Assembly: GCA_964619555.1 (NCBI GenBank)
Contig: CAZUDV010000013.1
Coordinates: 56,625 to 120,624, forward strand
Direction: 5' to 3'
DNA from: JAGOPY01 sp964619555
Lineage (GTDB): Bacteria; Bacteroidota; Bacteroidia; Bacteroidales; JAGOPY01
DNA: 64,000 nt
Numbering within the stretch: the first letter of the stretch is position 1; the number at the start of each line of letters is the position of its first letter. The notes under the pieces were generated by a model that saw nothing but the letters and a program-made list of their open reading frames with translations, searched no databases and was not told where the DNA came from. The position numbers and the translations under genes are program-made. This document shows, piece after piece, positions 1 to 9,700 of this stretch.

Positions 1-1492
1 ACTGGCCGGCGCCGCCTGACTGTTTCTTATGCTGGTAAGTAGCCTGCGCCACGCGGGTAATGGTTTCCCGGTAAGGAATACGCGGTGTCAGGTAATTCAC
101 GGCAATTTTGATATTGTTTTCCAGGTGCCATTTAGCGATGTTGAGGTGCAACTCGCCCTGGCCTTCCAGAATCAGCTGGCGCAATTCTTTCTTATAGCCT
201 GAAATGATGGTCTGGTCCATTTTATGGAGCTCGTTGAGCGCCATGCCCAGCTTCTCGTCATCCGCCTGGTTCACCGCCTTGACAGCTACCCTGAACTTAG
301 AATCCGGGTACTCGATCGGCGGGATCTTCTCGTCGGAGAATTTGGGCGCATTGAGGGTGTGGTTCGTCAGGGTGTTTTTCAGCTTGATTGTGGCACCGAT
401 ATCGCCGGCAACCATCTTATCGACCTTTTCACGGTTTTTTCCGCAGAAGGCGAATACCTGGGAGACCCTTTCCTTGGTAGCGTTAGTGCCGTTGATCATA
501 TCTTCGGCTTCCTTGATCTCGCCGCTGTAAATTTTGAAAAAGCTGACCTCGCCGAGGTGCTGTTCGATGGAAGTTTTGAACACAAATGCCATGGCGGGGT
601 CTGTCGGTTTGCATGAAACTTCCTTGCCTGAAACGGTCTTCACGGCAGGCATTTCATTCGGGGCCGAAACATTATTGATAACAAATTCCATGAGACGGCT
701 CACGCCCATGTTTTGCTTGGCGTTGATGCACAGGACCGGGAAAATGCCACGGTTACGCAGTCCGAGTTTCAGGCCTTTCGACATTTCCTCTTCCGTCAGG
801 GTGCCGTTTTCGAAGAATACCTCCATCAGGCTTTCGTCGTTGGCTGCCAGGTCTTCGATCAGTTTTGCCTGCAGCTCTTCCGCTTTGCCCTTCTCATTGG
901 CGGGGATGTCCAGGATATCGACTTTTCCGCCGTCGGCGTACTGGTACATCTTCATTTTCAGCAGGTCGATGATGGAATTGAAGCCATGTCCGGTGTGAAG
1001 CGGGTATTGCATGACGGTGACGCCTCCGCCGAAGGAATGCCTGAGCTGGTTGACGGTATCGTCGAAGTTGGAATTGTCGTGCTCCAGGTGGTTGATGGCG
1101 AAGATCACCGGCATGTTCACTTTGGCACACTGCCTCCAGGTTGTCTCTGTTCCCGGTTCCACACCGTTCTGAGCGTTCACCACGCTGACGGTGGCATCCA
1201 CTACTTTCAGGGCAGAGATCACTTCACCGACGAAATCATCGAAACCCGGAGTATCTATGATATTGATCTTGTGATTGTTGTAGATTGTATAGAGGACTGA
1301 GGAGTAAACTGAATTCTGACGTTCCAGTTCGATATCACGGTAGTCCGACACCGTGTTTTTATCTTCGATGGAACCTCTGCGGTTGATGATGCCGCCTTCG
1401 AAGAGCATATCTTCGGCCAGGGTTGTTTTACCTGTTTTGGCACCGCCGATCAGCGCGATGTTCCTGATTTCGTTGGTTTGAAATACCTTCAT
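1..1492 (-). CDS. EF-G2-like translation factor paralogue (C-terminus cut by window edge)
   Basis: The reverse strand from the ATG at 1492 reads an EF-G-like protein of at least 497 residues that runs off the window. Seen: a P-loop at residues 16-23 (GGAKTGKT), DTPGF at 80-84 in the switch 2 position, and NHLE at 134-137 where EF-G has NKxD, followed by domains II and III (for example LILEGQGELHL). Known: in canonical EF-G the residue after DTPG is the catalytic His, and NKxD reads the guanine base. Here the His is Phe, the Lys of NKxD is missing and the RGITI switch 1 block is replaced. This matches the Bacteroidetes EF-G2 paralogues, reported in Bacteroides to support translation without GTP hydrolysis. 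Inference: an alternative translocase for starvation rather than the housekeeping fusA. A TAnnTTTG box lies about 50 bases upstream. Confidence 0.88.
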   Translation of the reverse strand, partial: MKVFQTNEIRNIALIGGAKTGKTTLAEDMLFEGGIINRRGSIEDKNTVSDYRDIELERQNSVYSSVLYTIYNNHKINIIDTPGFDDFVGEVISALKVVDATVSVVNAQNGVEPGTETTWRQCAKVNMPVIFAINHLEHDNSNFDDTVNQLRHSFGGGVTVMQYPLHTGHGFNSIIDLLKMKMYQYADGGKVDILDIPANEKGKAEELQAKLIEDLAANDESLMEVFFENGTLTEEEMSKGLKLGLRNRGIFPVLCINAKQNMGVSRLMEFVINNVSAPNEMPAVKTVSGKEVSCKPTDPAMAFVFKTSIEQHLGEVSFFKIYSGEIKEAEDMINGTNATKERVSQVFAFCGKNREKVDKMVAGDIGATIKLKNTLTNHTLNAPKFSDEKIPPIEYPDSKFRVAVKAVNQADDEKLGMALNELHKMDQTIISGYKKELRQLILEGQGELHLNIAKWHLENNIKIAVNYLTPRIPYRETITRVAQATYQHKKQSGGAGQ

Positions 1493-1538
1493 GTGCTTAT
1501 TATTCTGATAATTAAACGTTACTCCCGATTCGGGGACG

Positions 1539-1546
1539 CAAAAGTA
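1539..1546 (-). promoter_or_regulatory. Bacteroidetes -7 promoter box for the EF-G2-like gene
   Basis: On the reverse strand the box reads TACTTTTG, matching the TAnnTTTG element used by the primary sigma factor of Bacteroidetes. It would give a leader of about 40 bases before the ATG at 1492. No convincing -33 element was seen. Confidence 0.5.
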
Positions 1547-1590
1547 GAAAAAAGGCGGGAACTTTCAAAGGAGGGGATTTAAAAAAGTTC

Positions 1591-1634
1591 GCAGTTGGCA
1601 GTTGGCAGTTGGCAGCTCGCAGTTGGCAGTTGGC
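1591..1634. repeat. Short tandem GGCAGTT heptamer repeat
   Basis: The heptamer GGCAGTT recurs, with one CTC interruption, over about 44 bases. A related octamer-type sequence (CAGTTGGA) occurs in frame inside the linker of the T9SS protein near 45055-45087, so this kind of short repeat is not confined to intergenic DNA here. Confidence 0.75.
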
Positions 1635-1659
1635 CTCAATGCACCACTGGTGGCTGTGG

Positions 1660-1809
1660 GACAAGGGGACTGGGGGGCCATTTCGCCGTAGGCGATTCAG
1701 TCTTGTAGCAGGGACGATCCAAATTGCCATGCCCCGCGCCCCGGAGGGGCGCACCATTTGTAGAAATGGTGGCAGAAGCAAAATCCAAGCTCCGCAGGAG
1801 CGGCCCATT
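1660..1809 (-). repeat. Composite hairpin intergenic repeat, copy 1 (inverted)
   Basis: Reverse strand order: a GCTCC/GGAGC hairpin, then GGTGCGCCCCTCCGGGGCGC, then a GG-TCGTCC-TGCTACAA stretch, then the small hairpin TCGCCTACGGCGA followed by C-rich GTCCCC units. The same blocks in the same order occur on the plus strand at 5425-5720. The two copies sit on either side of the AT-rich three-gene insert in opposite orientation. Confidence 0.75.
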
Positions 1810-1938
1810 GTAACGATTGTTGTTATTTGTTATATTTGAAGGAGTAAAGTCAATGCGTTTAGCCAGCCCTATATGAGGTATAAATTCATTGTGTTAGCTC
1901 AACCGTTAGCGGTAATTTAAAACAACTTTTGAACATCA

Positions 1939-3462
1939 ATGAAAAATAAATCTTGGATTTTAATCGCATTTATACTTTTAAAGTTTATACTTCAGTATAA
2001 TTTGATTAGTCAAGAATATGAATTGCAAAGGGACGAATTTCTTTACCTTGACCAAGCTCATCATTTAGCTTGGGGTTATTTATCTGTTCCACCTGTTACT
2101 TCCTGGATTTCAAGTATCATTTATTTTCTAGGCAATGCCGTTTTTTGGGTCAAGTTCTTTCCTGCCCTCTTCGGTGGTTTGACAATATTCGTAGTATGGA
2201 AAACAATAGAAGAATTAAAAGGTAACCTCTTTGCCTTGGTATTAGGTGCAACCTGTGTGTTATTTTCCGCTCTTTTAAGATTAAACACCTTATACCAGCC
2301 AAACTCATTAGACGTTTTATGTTGGTCGTTATTTTATTTCTTTATTATTAAATACTTCAATACCGAAAAAACCAAATGGCTTTTTGCTATGGCATTGATT
2401 TTCGCCTTTGGCTTTCTGAACAAATACAATATCGTTTTTCTTATTATTGGCTTTATTCCAGCCATTTTGATTTCCAATCAACGTAAAATATTTTTGAAAA
2501 AAGAATTATACCTCGCAATGCTGGTAGCATTGGTTGCAATCTTGCCAAATCTTTTATGGCAATACAATAATGATTTTCCAGTTATTCACCATCTTGAAGA
2601 ACTGGCAGAAACGCAGTTAGTCAATGTGGATAGAATTGAATTTTTAAAATCACAACTCTTTTTCTTTATCGGCTCTTTATTGGTAATAATTTCAGCCTTA
2701 TATGCGCTGTTATTTTACAGACCTTATCGTAAATATAAATCCTTTTTTTGGGCGTTCTTTTTCACGCTTATTGTCTTTATGTTTTTCAGAGCAAAAGATT
2801 ACTATGCTATTGGTCTCTATCCTATATATGTTGCCTTTGGTTCGGTATTCTTAGGTAATTTTTTAAAGAACGATTGGAAACAATATTTAAAACCAATCGC
2901 AATAGCAATTCCAATATTGATTTTTATTCCAATTTATCAAATTGCTTTTCCAAATAAAAGTCCTGAATGGATTGTAAACAATTCAGATATTTTCAAAAAA
3001 TATAACTTGCTTCGATGGGAAGATGGAAAAGACCATTCTTTGCCTCAAGATTATGCAGATATGCTCGGATGGAAGGAGTTGGCAAGAAAAGTAGATTCAA
3101 TTTATATAAAATTACCTAATGCAAACCGAACCCTTGTAGTTTGTGACAATTATGGACAGGCAGGAGCAATTAACTATTACACAAAGCAAGACATTAAAGC
3201 AGTTTCCTTCAATGCAGACTATGTAAACTGGTTTAATCTTGAGCGTCAGTACGTTAATATAATCAGGATTAAAAACTATAAGGAAAAAGATTACGAACTT
3301 TTAGAGACCAGTCCTTATTTTAATACTGCTGTTGTAGCAGATTCGATTACAAATCCTTATTCCAGAGAATATAGAACATTAATATTTGCATTTATCGATG
3401 CAAAAGTAGATGTTAATGAAAGAATAAAAAACGAAATTGCGGAGACAAAAAACTACCGCTAA
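1939..3462 (+). CDS. GT39-like membrane glycosyltransferase (ArnT/PMT type)
   Basis: The 507-residue product has about ten hydrophobic segments in its first 350 residues and a soluble C-terminal region. The first periplasmic loop carries an Asp-Glu pair at residues 32-33 (QRDEFLYLDQA), the position of the catalytic acidic pair in GT39-type mannosyl- and arabinosyltransferases, followed by SVPP. Known members of this family transfer a sugar from a polyprenyl-phosphate donor to lipid A or protein outside the inner membrane. The acceptor cannot be inferred here. The gene is far more AT-rich than the genes on either side, as are the next two genes, which suggests acquisition as a block. The ATG start follows AACATCA with no Shine-Dalgarno sequence. 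Confidence 0.8.
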   Translation: MKNKSWILIAFILLKFILQYNLISQEYELQRDEFLYLDQAHHLAWGYLSVPPVTSWISSIIYFLGNAVFWVKFFPALFGGLTIFVVWKTIEELKGNLFALVLGATCVLFSALLRLNTLYQPNSLDVLCWSLFYFFIIKYFNTEKTKWLFAMALIFAFGFLNKYNIVFLIIGFIPAILISNQRKIFLKKELYLAMLVALVAILPNLLWQYNNDFPVIHHLEELAETQLVNVDRIEFLKSQLFFFIGSLLVIISALYALLFYRPYRKYKSFFWAFFFTLIVFMFFRAKDYYAIGLYPIYVAFGSVFLGNFLKNDWKQYLKPIAIAIPILIFIPIYQIAFPNKSPEWIVNNSDIFKKYNLLRWEDGKDHSLPQDYADMLGWKELARKVDSIYIKLPNANRTLVVCDNYGQAGAINYYTKQDIKAVSFNADYVNWFNLERQYVNIIRIKNYKEKDYELLETSPYFNTAVVADSITNPYSREYRTLIFAFIDAKVDVNERIKNEIAETKNYR

Positions 3463-3702
3463 TCGAGTAGCCCGCCCCGCCAGTAAACACTGACAGGGAG
3501 AGGTTCTCACAACACCGAAAATTTGTATGTTCAACTGAGCGCCGGGTTATTTACACTTACTGCCCTGGAGATAATTTGGGAGCTTTCCATTAAGATATTT
3601 GCTATCTTCAAAGGATTTAAGCCAACCCCATTATTTGTTTCAAAAGCCGGATAATACCTGGCTTTGGATTTGATAGAAAAATTAATTTTAGAAAACATAT
3701 TT

Positions 3703-4203
3703 ATGGACAGTCGTTACATTCTTGTTTCTATTTTTATCGGCATTGGTGCAACACTCTTCACCGACCTTTGGAATTTTTTCCTTAAACGTAGTTTCAATAT
3801 CCAATCGCTTAACTTCTGTTTTTTTGGACGCTGGATATTATACATGCCTTACGGCAAATTTAGGCATCCTGATATCAAAGCATTACCACCAAAGTCCTTT
3901 GAATGTGTAATCGGCTGGATAACACATTACAGCATTGGAGTCGTACTTACGCTTGTATTTATCCACTTTGCACGTGTTGACTGGCTGGTTAGGCCTACTC
4001 TTTTGCCAGCTCTACTGTATGGCATTTGTACTGTTGTATTCCCACTATTTATTCTGCAACCTTCACTCGGTCTGGGCATGGCTTCATCAAAAACACCCAA
4101 TCCGATGCAGGCAAGAATTAAAAGTATGATGACACATATTATTTTCGGAATCGGTTTATGGTTAAGTGCTTTTGCGATTAAATATTCATTTGCGGGATTT
4201 TAG
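3703..4203 (+). CDS. DUF2938 family integral membrane protein
   Basis: The 166-residue product has four hydrophobic segments and the conserved blocks of DUF2938: GIGATL near the start, GRWILYMPYGKFRH in the first third, RPTLLPALLYGI in the middle, then ILQPSLGLGMASSKTPNP and a final helix. The function of the family is unknown. I chose the ATG at 3703 over the in-frame TTG at 3664 because homologues begin just before the GIGATL helix and nothing upstream looks conserved. It lies between the GT39 and MDR genes in the AT-rich block, 240 bases after the former, so it need not be co-transcribed with it. Confidence 0.8.
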   Translation: MDSRYILVSIFIGIGATLFTDLWNFFLKRSFNIQSLNFCFFGRWILYMPYGKFRHPDIKALPPKSFECVIGWITHYSIGVVLTLVFIHFARVDWLVRPTLLPALLYGICTVVFPLFILQPSLGLGMASSKTPNPMQARIKSMMTHIIFGIGLWLSAFAIKYSFAGF

Positions 4204-4348
4204 CGGTTTAACTTGTCAGATCTTTCGCCCAATCTCCTGCGGATCTGACAGGATCACGCTTCGAAATCCCGCACGACCACATACAAGTGACCATTATTGG
4301 TTATACTGAGAAGGCTAAAGAGTTTATCAAAAAATAATATAAACAGAA

Positions 4349-5332
4349 ATGAATAAAATGAAGGCTTTTACAAAAACTAAATATGGAGGACCAGAAATCC
4401 TTCAATTAGAAGATATCGAACTTCCCCCTATAAAGAATGGATATTTGATAATTAAAATAGTTGCAAACTCTGCTAACCCAGCGGATTGGCATATTTTACG
4501 GGGAAAACCATTTTTTGCCCGATTTACATTTGGATTATTTAAACCCAAAGATAAAATTCCGGGAGCTGATTTTGCTGGAGTTGTAGAAAAAGTAGGAAAG
4601 GATGTAACGCAGTTCAAGGTTGGAGATAAAGTATTTGGAGAATCACTTAATGGAGGTGTTTTTGCCGAATATGCTTGTGTAGAAGAAAATATTTGTGCAA
4701 TAATGCCAAAAGGTACTAAATTTTCGGAAATGGCTTGTTTACCAATTGCGGGACTAACTGCGTTTCAAGCTCTTATCACCTACGGACAATTAAAAAAAGG
4801 AGAAGCAGTACTCATTAATGGTGCATCTGGCGGTGTGGGACATTTTGTTGTTCAATTAGCAAAAGAGTATGGTGCAATAGTAACAGCAGTCTGCTCTAGT
4901 AAAAATGTGGATTTTGTTAAATCATTAGGTGCTGATAAAGTCATTGCATATGACAAAGAAAATATTCATCAACACACAGAAAAATATAATCTTGTTATAG
5001 ATGTAAATGGAAATTTGAATTTTCAAGACTTTAAGCGAATGGGACAACGAGGTGTAATGGTTGGCTTTACAACATTGTGGCATATGTTTTCAGTTATGTT
5101 GAAAAAGGGTTTTAGTAAATTTCCTTTAATTCAGTTCACAGCCCAAGCCATAAAAAAAGATCTAGAAACTCTAGCCTATCTAATTCAAGAAAAGAAAATT
5201 AAAGTTCACATTGAAAAGATTTATTCATATGAAAAACTTCCTGAAGCAATAAGCTATATTGAAACAATGCGAACAAGAGGAAAAGTCGCAATAATTTGGA
5301 AAAACTTTGATGGGCATATGAACATTGATTAA
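4349..5332 (+). CDS. MDR-family NAD(P)-dependent oxidoreductase (quinone-reductase-like)
   Basis: The 327-residue product has the GroES-like N-terminal half (MKAFTKTKYGGPEILQLED, GADFAGVVEKVGKDV, FKVGDKVFG) and a Rossmann half with GASGGVGHFVVQLA at about residues 156-169, the NAD(P)H-binding glycine motif. No structural-zinc Cys cluster is visible, so it belongs with zinc-free quinone oxidoreductase or enone reductase-like members. The substrate is unknown. An in-frame ATG lies three codons in (MKAFTK) and is an equally good start. It is AT-rich like the two genes before it and ends just before the AACCGCTAACG motif and the composite repeat. Confidence 0.85.
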   Translation: MNKMKAFTKTKYGGPEILQLEDIELPPIKNGYLIIKIVANSANPADWHILRGKPFFARFTFGLFKPKDKIPGADFAGVVEKVGKDVTQFKVGDKVFGESLNGGVFAEYACVEENICAIMPKGTKFSEMACLPIAGLTAFQALITYGQLKKGEAVLINGASGGVGHFVVQLAKEYGAIVTAVCSSKNVDFVKSLGADKVIAYDKENIHQHTEKYNLVIDVNGNLNFQDFKRMGQRGVMVGFTTLWHMFSVMLKKGFSKFPLIQFTAQAIKKDLETLAYLIQEKKIKVHIEKIYSYEKLPEAISYIETMRTRGKVAIIWKNFDGHMNID

Positions 5333-5424
5333 TAAAAAGGCTCGAACCGCTAACGATGTGCATCGCCCAGGCCGGAAGATTCCCGCGAAAGCGGGAATCA
5401 CCTTGCTGGTTTTTCCAATTTAAG

Positions 5425-5720
5425 ACGGTGCGCCCCTCCGGGGCGCGGGACATTGCGGGTTCCATCGTCCGTGCTATAAATATTGCGCGGCTTCGCCGCT
5501 ACAATATTGGATCGCTTGCGGCGGGATGGCACGTGCTACAAGAGTTTATCGCCTACGGCGATATGTCCCCTCGTCCCCTTTTCCCCCTGTCCCCTTTTCC
5601 CCTTTTCCCCTTTTCCCCCTGTCCCCTTTTCCCCCCGTCCCCCTGTCCCCCCGTCCCCTTTTCCCCCTGTCCCCTTGTCCCCTTTTCCCCTGTCCCCTTT
5701 CCCCCCTTGTCCCCTTTATT
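5425..5720 (+). repeat. Composite hairpin intergenic repeat, copy 2, with C-rich tail
   Basis: Plus-strand order matches copy 1: GGTGCGCCCCTCCGGGGCGC, a TCGTCC-TGCTA stretch, GCGGCTTCGCCGC, TGCTACAAGAGTTTATCGCC with the CTACGG hairpin, then about 150 bases of CCCCTTTT/CCCCTGT units. The unit is hairpin-rich and apparently non-coding. Open frames through the tract (runs of Phe-Ser-Pro-Cys-Pro) are translations of the low-complexity tail. Confidence 0.75.
5569..5718 (+). repeat. Low-complexity pyrimidine tract (CCCCTTTT / CCCCTGT units)
   Basis: A 150-base almost pure pyrimidine tract built from irregular copies of GTCCCCTTTTCCCC. It ends 4 bases before the TAACTTTG promoter box of the kinase gene, so it covers the position of the -33 element. 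Related C-rich units occur near 11490-11520 and, in frame, in the ketosynthase gene at 26217-26250. Confidence 0.85.
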
Positions 5721-5722
5721 CG

Positions 5723-5730
5723 TAACTTTG
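5723..5730 (+). promoter_or_regulatory. -7 promoter box for the sugar kinase gene
   Basis: TAACTTTG matches TAnnTTTG. It lies 21 bases before the ATG at 5752, giving a very short leader and supporting that ATG over any upstream extension through the C-rich repeat. Confidence 0.6.
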
Positions 5731-5751
5731 CCGCCGAAACAAAATTACTCA

Positions 5752-6726
5752 ATGAAGAAGATCCTCGGAATCGGCAACGCCCTGGTGGATATCATGACCG
5801 AATTGGACCATGACGGCTATCTTCCGGAATTCGGGTTGCCGAAAGGCAGTATGACCCTCGTGGATGCGCAAAAATCAAGGGATGTTTACGAAGGGACCCA
5901 GCACCTGAATAAAACCGTCCGTTCCGGGGGCTCGGCAGCCAATACCATCCACGGGATCGCCAGGATGGGACTGGAAACAGGATTTATCGGAAAGATCGGC
6001 AGGGACGAACTGGGCAAAGTGTTCCACGACGACCTCGAAGCCAGCAATGTCCGGACACACCTGTCTCAAAGCCCCACCGAATCGGGCCGGGCCATGGCGC
6101 TCATCAGCCCCGATGCCGAACGGACCTTTGCCACTTACCTGGGCGCTGCGGTGGAATTATCGGAGCAGGACCTGGATGAATCGATTTTCTCAGATTACGA
6201 CATCCTGCACGTGGAAGGATACCTGGTCCAGAACCATGCCTTGCTGCTGCGTGCCCTTAAAATTGCCAGAAATCACAATTTAAGGATATCTGTCGATATG
6301 GCGAGCTACAACGTGGTGGAAGCCAACAGGGATTTCCTTTATTCGGTCCTCAGGGAGTTTGTGGATATTGTCTTTGCCAATGAAGACGAGGCCAGGGCCC
6401 TTACCGGGAAAGAACCGACCGCGGCACTAGATGAAATTGCCATGCACTGTGAGATTGCAGTTGTCAAAACCGGCCGGAACGGCTCACTTGTGAAAGCAGG
6501 CGGCCAAAAATACCCGATAGGCATCATCCCCGTCCGCAGTATCGACACCACCGGCGCCGGCGACCTGTATGCTTCCGGGTTCCTATATGGCATAGCAAAA
6601 AATCTTCCTCTTGACAAATGTGGAAAGATAGGGGCAGTTCTTGCCGGAAACGTGATCGAAGTGGTCGGCGCAAAAATTTCTGACAAAAGATGGGAACAGA
6701 TTAAGCACTCTATGGAAAAGATTTAA
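5752..6726 (+). CDS. PfkB-family carbohydrate kinase, adenosine-kinase-like
   Basis: The 324-residue product begins MKKILGIGNALVDI, has the GGSAANT substrate-side motif near residue 58 and the second PfkB signature DTTGAGD at 265-271, whose last Asp is the catalytic base. Sequence around the lid and the VEGYLVQ segment is closest in style to adenosine kinase-like PfkB members common in Bacteroidetes. The reaction is ATP-dependent phosphorylation of a sugar or nucleoside; the exact substrate cannot be read from sequence. The frame stays open upstream to 5356 through repeat DNA, but the promoter box at 5723 and homology both place the start at 5752. Confidence 0.88.
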   Translation: MKKILGIGNALVDIMTELDHDGYLPEFGLPKGSMTLVDAQKSRDVYEGTQHLNKTVRSGGSAANTIHGIARMGLETGFIGKIGRDELGKVFHDDLEASNVRTHLSQSPTESGRAMALISPDAERTFATYLGAAVELSEQDLDESIFSDYDILHVEGYLVQNHALLLRALKIARNHNLRISVDMASYNVVEANRDFLYSVLREFVDIVFANEDEARALTGKEPTAALDEIAMHCEIAVVKTGRNGSLVKAGGQKYPIGIIPVRSIDTTGAGDLYASGFLYGIAKNLPLDKCGKIGAVLAGNVIEVVGAKISDKRWEQIKHSMEKI

Positions 6727-6790
6727 TCTTTCAAATTCCAAATTTTACTACCTTAGTTCGGATTAATCCAACTTATTCGGTAAAACGGTT

Positions 6791-9700
6791 ATGCCCTGCC
6801 AAACTGCCACCGTTGTTTTCGCTGAGCTCCCCGGCCTTGCCGAACTTTCCGGAAAATTGGAAGACAAAGCGCTCCAGTCCCTTCTCAATGCACTGGAAGA
6901 ACTGGCCAATGCCACTGTCCGCCTGCACGAGGGAATGATCAGCAGCTTCACCGGCGACAGCTTTACAGCCGTTTTTGTCTCTCAAAAAGCAAGTTCCTCC
7001 AACGGCCTGTCCGCCCTGGAAGCCTGCCAGGAATTCAAGGAAAGGATGGAGTCGCTGCTGAAAGAAAAGAAACTCGCTAAAGAAACAAGTTTCAAGGCGG
7101 GAATTGTTACAGCCGAAACCATCATCACAGGTATTGGTGATCAGGAAAGGGGCAAGGTGACTGTCATAGGACCGGCGGTGAACTTAGCAGGCCGGCTGAA
7201 GGATTTTGCAGAGAGAGGACAGGTGTTGGTCGATGGGAACATCTTTAAAGAGATAAATGAGCTTTTTAACTTCATCCACCTGGAGCCTCTTCCCGTCCGC
7301 GGATCAAAGGATCAACTGGAAGCCTGGGAGCTGAAAGGGAGAAAACGGGCGAAGCTGAAACTGGATCTTACTTCTGAACGTAAGATCACCTCGGAAATGG
7401 TCGGCCGCAGCAAAGAAATGGAGGTGGTGGAAGGACAGGTGAAAAAGCTGCTGTCGGGCAAAGGCGCAGTGGTAAATATCATCGGCAAGGCAGGCATCGG
7501 CAAATCAAGGCTGATGGCCGAGCTCAGGGCACAGGATTTCATGCAGAAAGCCACTGTGCTGGAAGGCAGGGCCCAGTCGGCAGGCCGGAACCTCAGCTTC
7601 CACCCCATGATCCACATCCTCAAGTCATGGGCGGCGATTATGGAAGAGGATCCGATGGTCGTTGCTACTGAAAAACTTCATCGTTCCATCCAAAAAACAG
7701 CGCAGGAAGTATCGGACGAAATCTTCCCTTTTGTCGCCACTATGATGGGGTTTTCCCTGGCCGGCAAAGCTAAAGAACGCTTAGCAGGTATCGAAGGGGA
7801 AGCCCTGGAAAAACTGATCCTGAAAAACCTGCGAGACCTGATTGCCAGAACAGCCTCCATCCGGCCGCTGATCATCATGATCGAAGACCTGCACTGGTCT
7901 GACAGCTCTACCATACAGTTCCTTGAATCACTGTTTAAGCTGGTGCGCTCAAACCAGGTCATGTTTATCAATATCTTTCGTCCCGGCTATGAGTATACAG
8001 GAGATTATATCCTGAAATACCTGGATGAAAATTTGCCGGAAGATCATCTTACGATCGAAATCGACCGACTGGAAGAAATGGCAGCACGGGAACTGATCGG
8101 CAACTTGCTGAACCAGGCAGCATTGCCTGGCGAAATCACAGACATGATCATCCGGAAAACTGAAGGCAATCCCTTCTTCATCGAAGAGGTGATCCGAAGT
8201 TTTATCGACGAAGGGGTGGTGGGGTTAAAGGACGACGTGTTTCGGGTAAATGAAAAGATCCACCAGGTTAATATCCCGGAAACCATCAATGAAGTGATCC
8301 TTTCCAGGGTGGACAAATTGGATGAGAAGACGAAGGAATTGCTAAAAACCGCGTCCGTCATAGGCCGGAATTTCTATTATAAAGTGCTGGAAGAAGCCGC
8401 CGATACGATCGGGGAACTGGACGACCGCCTGGAATACCTGAAGGAGGTGCAATTCATCAGTGAAAGCAATAAAAAGGAAGAGATTGAATACCTTTTTAAG
8501 CATGCCCTGGCGCAACAGGCTACGTATGAATCCATCGTCCTGAATACGAAAAAGGAGCTGCATCTAAAAGTCGCGCGCTCCATTGAAAAGGTCTTTGCTG
8601 CGAACCTGAGCGAGTTTTATGGGACCTTGGCCTATCACTATGAGAAGGCGGAGGAGTGGGAAAAAGCACTGGTCTACCTCCAGAATGCAGGTGAGGAATC
8701 ATTGCGCTCCGGCGGTTCTTCGGATGCCATCAGCTATTTTAAAAAGGCCCTTAAAATCTCACTTGCGCAAGAAGGAGTCAAAGGGGATGAAATCTTCGTA
8801 AAAAACAGCTATACCAAACTGGGATTTGCTTACCATTCCAGGGGACTGAGCAAAGAAGCGATGGAAGCATTTAATCATGTGCTTGCTTTGTCCGGTTACC
8901 GGGTTCCTAAAAACAAGGTGTTATTGAAGGCCTGTTTCTTAAAAAACTTCCTTCATTTCATGATTTCGGTCAATTATCCTGAATATTTCTTTAAAAAACC
9001 TTCCGATGAAGAAAGGAACTTGATCTTGAAAATAATTGAATTCCGTGCTGAAGCCCTTTCCATGACAAATCCCAGGCGATTCTTCCTGGAAACCATCATT
9101 TTCTCACGATTGCTTACAAGGACAGACCTTTCTAAAAATCCAGATGCTTTAGGACTCTTTGTAGGTTTTAGTGTTTTTTTCTTCTGGACAGGTATTTCAC
9201 TGAAGATCAGCGGAAAAATTTTCAAGATTTCGGAAAGGTATATGGATATGCAAAGCACACCTGTTTACCTGAAATATCGTTACCTTAAAAAGATGCACGA
9301 CTACCACGCAGGCGTGTTGGATGCTCCCACTGATCTGGACGATATGTTCAGGATAGGATTGGCCAAAGGGGCACATTGGGAAACCACAACCCACATGTTT
9401 TTCTCCGGTTTTTGTTTTGGCGACTCGGGCAACCGGCAAATGTGTGATGTCATTGCCAGCAGGCTTCTTCAAATCGCTGACTATTTTGAAAACAGCCACC
9501 CGCGAGCTCAGTACTACCGGTTTTTATCTTATGTTTTTGTCAAGTACAGGGAGTTTAATGATTCATTCCAGGTTTTGCAGGAAGGCATCGATTACATTCA
9601 AAAGACAGAACATCAGGCTTTACTCGCGATTATTCATTCCAACCTTTCCGCACTTTCAATCCTTCAAGGGAACCATGAGTCAGCTAAGGAGCAACTGGAA

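Larger units (their letters stand above)
1493..1938. other. Intergenic region with heptamer repeat and composite repeat, no gene
   Basis: This 446-base gap separates the divergent EF-G2-like and GT39 genes. It holds the EF-G2 promoter box, an array of GGCAGTT-type heptamers at 1591-1634, an inverted copy of the composite hairpin repeat at about 1660-1809, and near its right end the motif CCGTTAGCGGTAA, which resembles the inverted motif that closes the AT-rich insert near 5345. Short open frames here read the repeat and are not credible genes. Confidence 0.7.

Noticed and set aside
3463..3560. Group II intron or transposase remnant after the GT39 gene
   Set aside because: The GGTTCTCACAACACCGAA stretch looked familiar from such elements but no domain V or coding remnant could be shown.
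1890..5360. Integron attC sites around the AT-rich insert
   Set aside because: The GTTAGCGG and CCGCTAAC motifs do not fit the RYYYAAC/GTTRRRY core, no paired full site could be folded, and no integrase is present. Kept only as flank motifs.
5356..5751. N-terminal extension of the kinase frame through the C-rich repeat
   Set aside because: It translates low-complexity repeat DNA, and a promoter box sits at 5723-5730, downstream of the extension.
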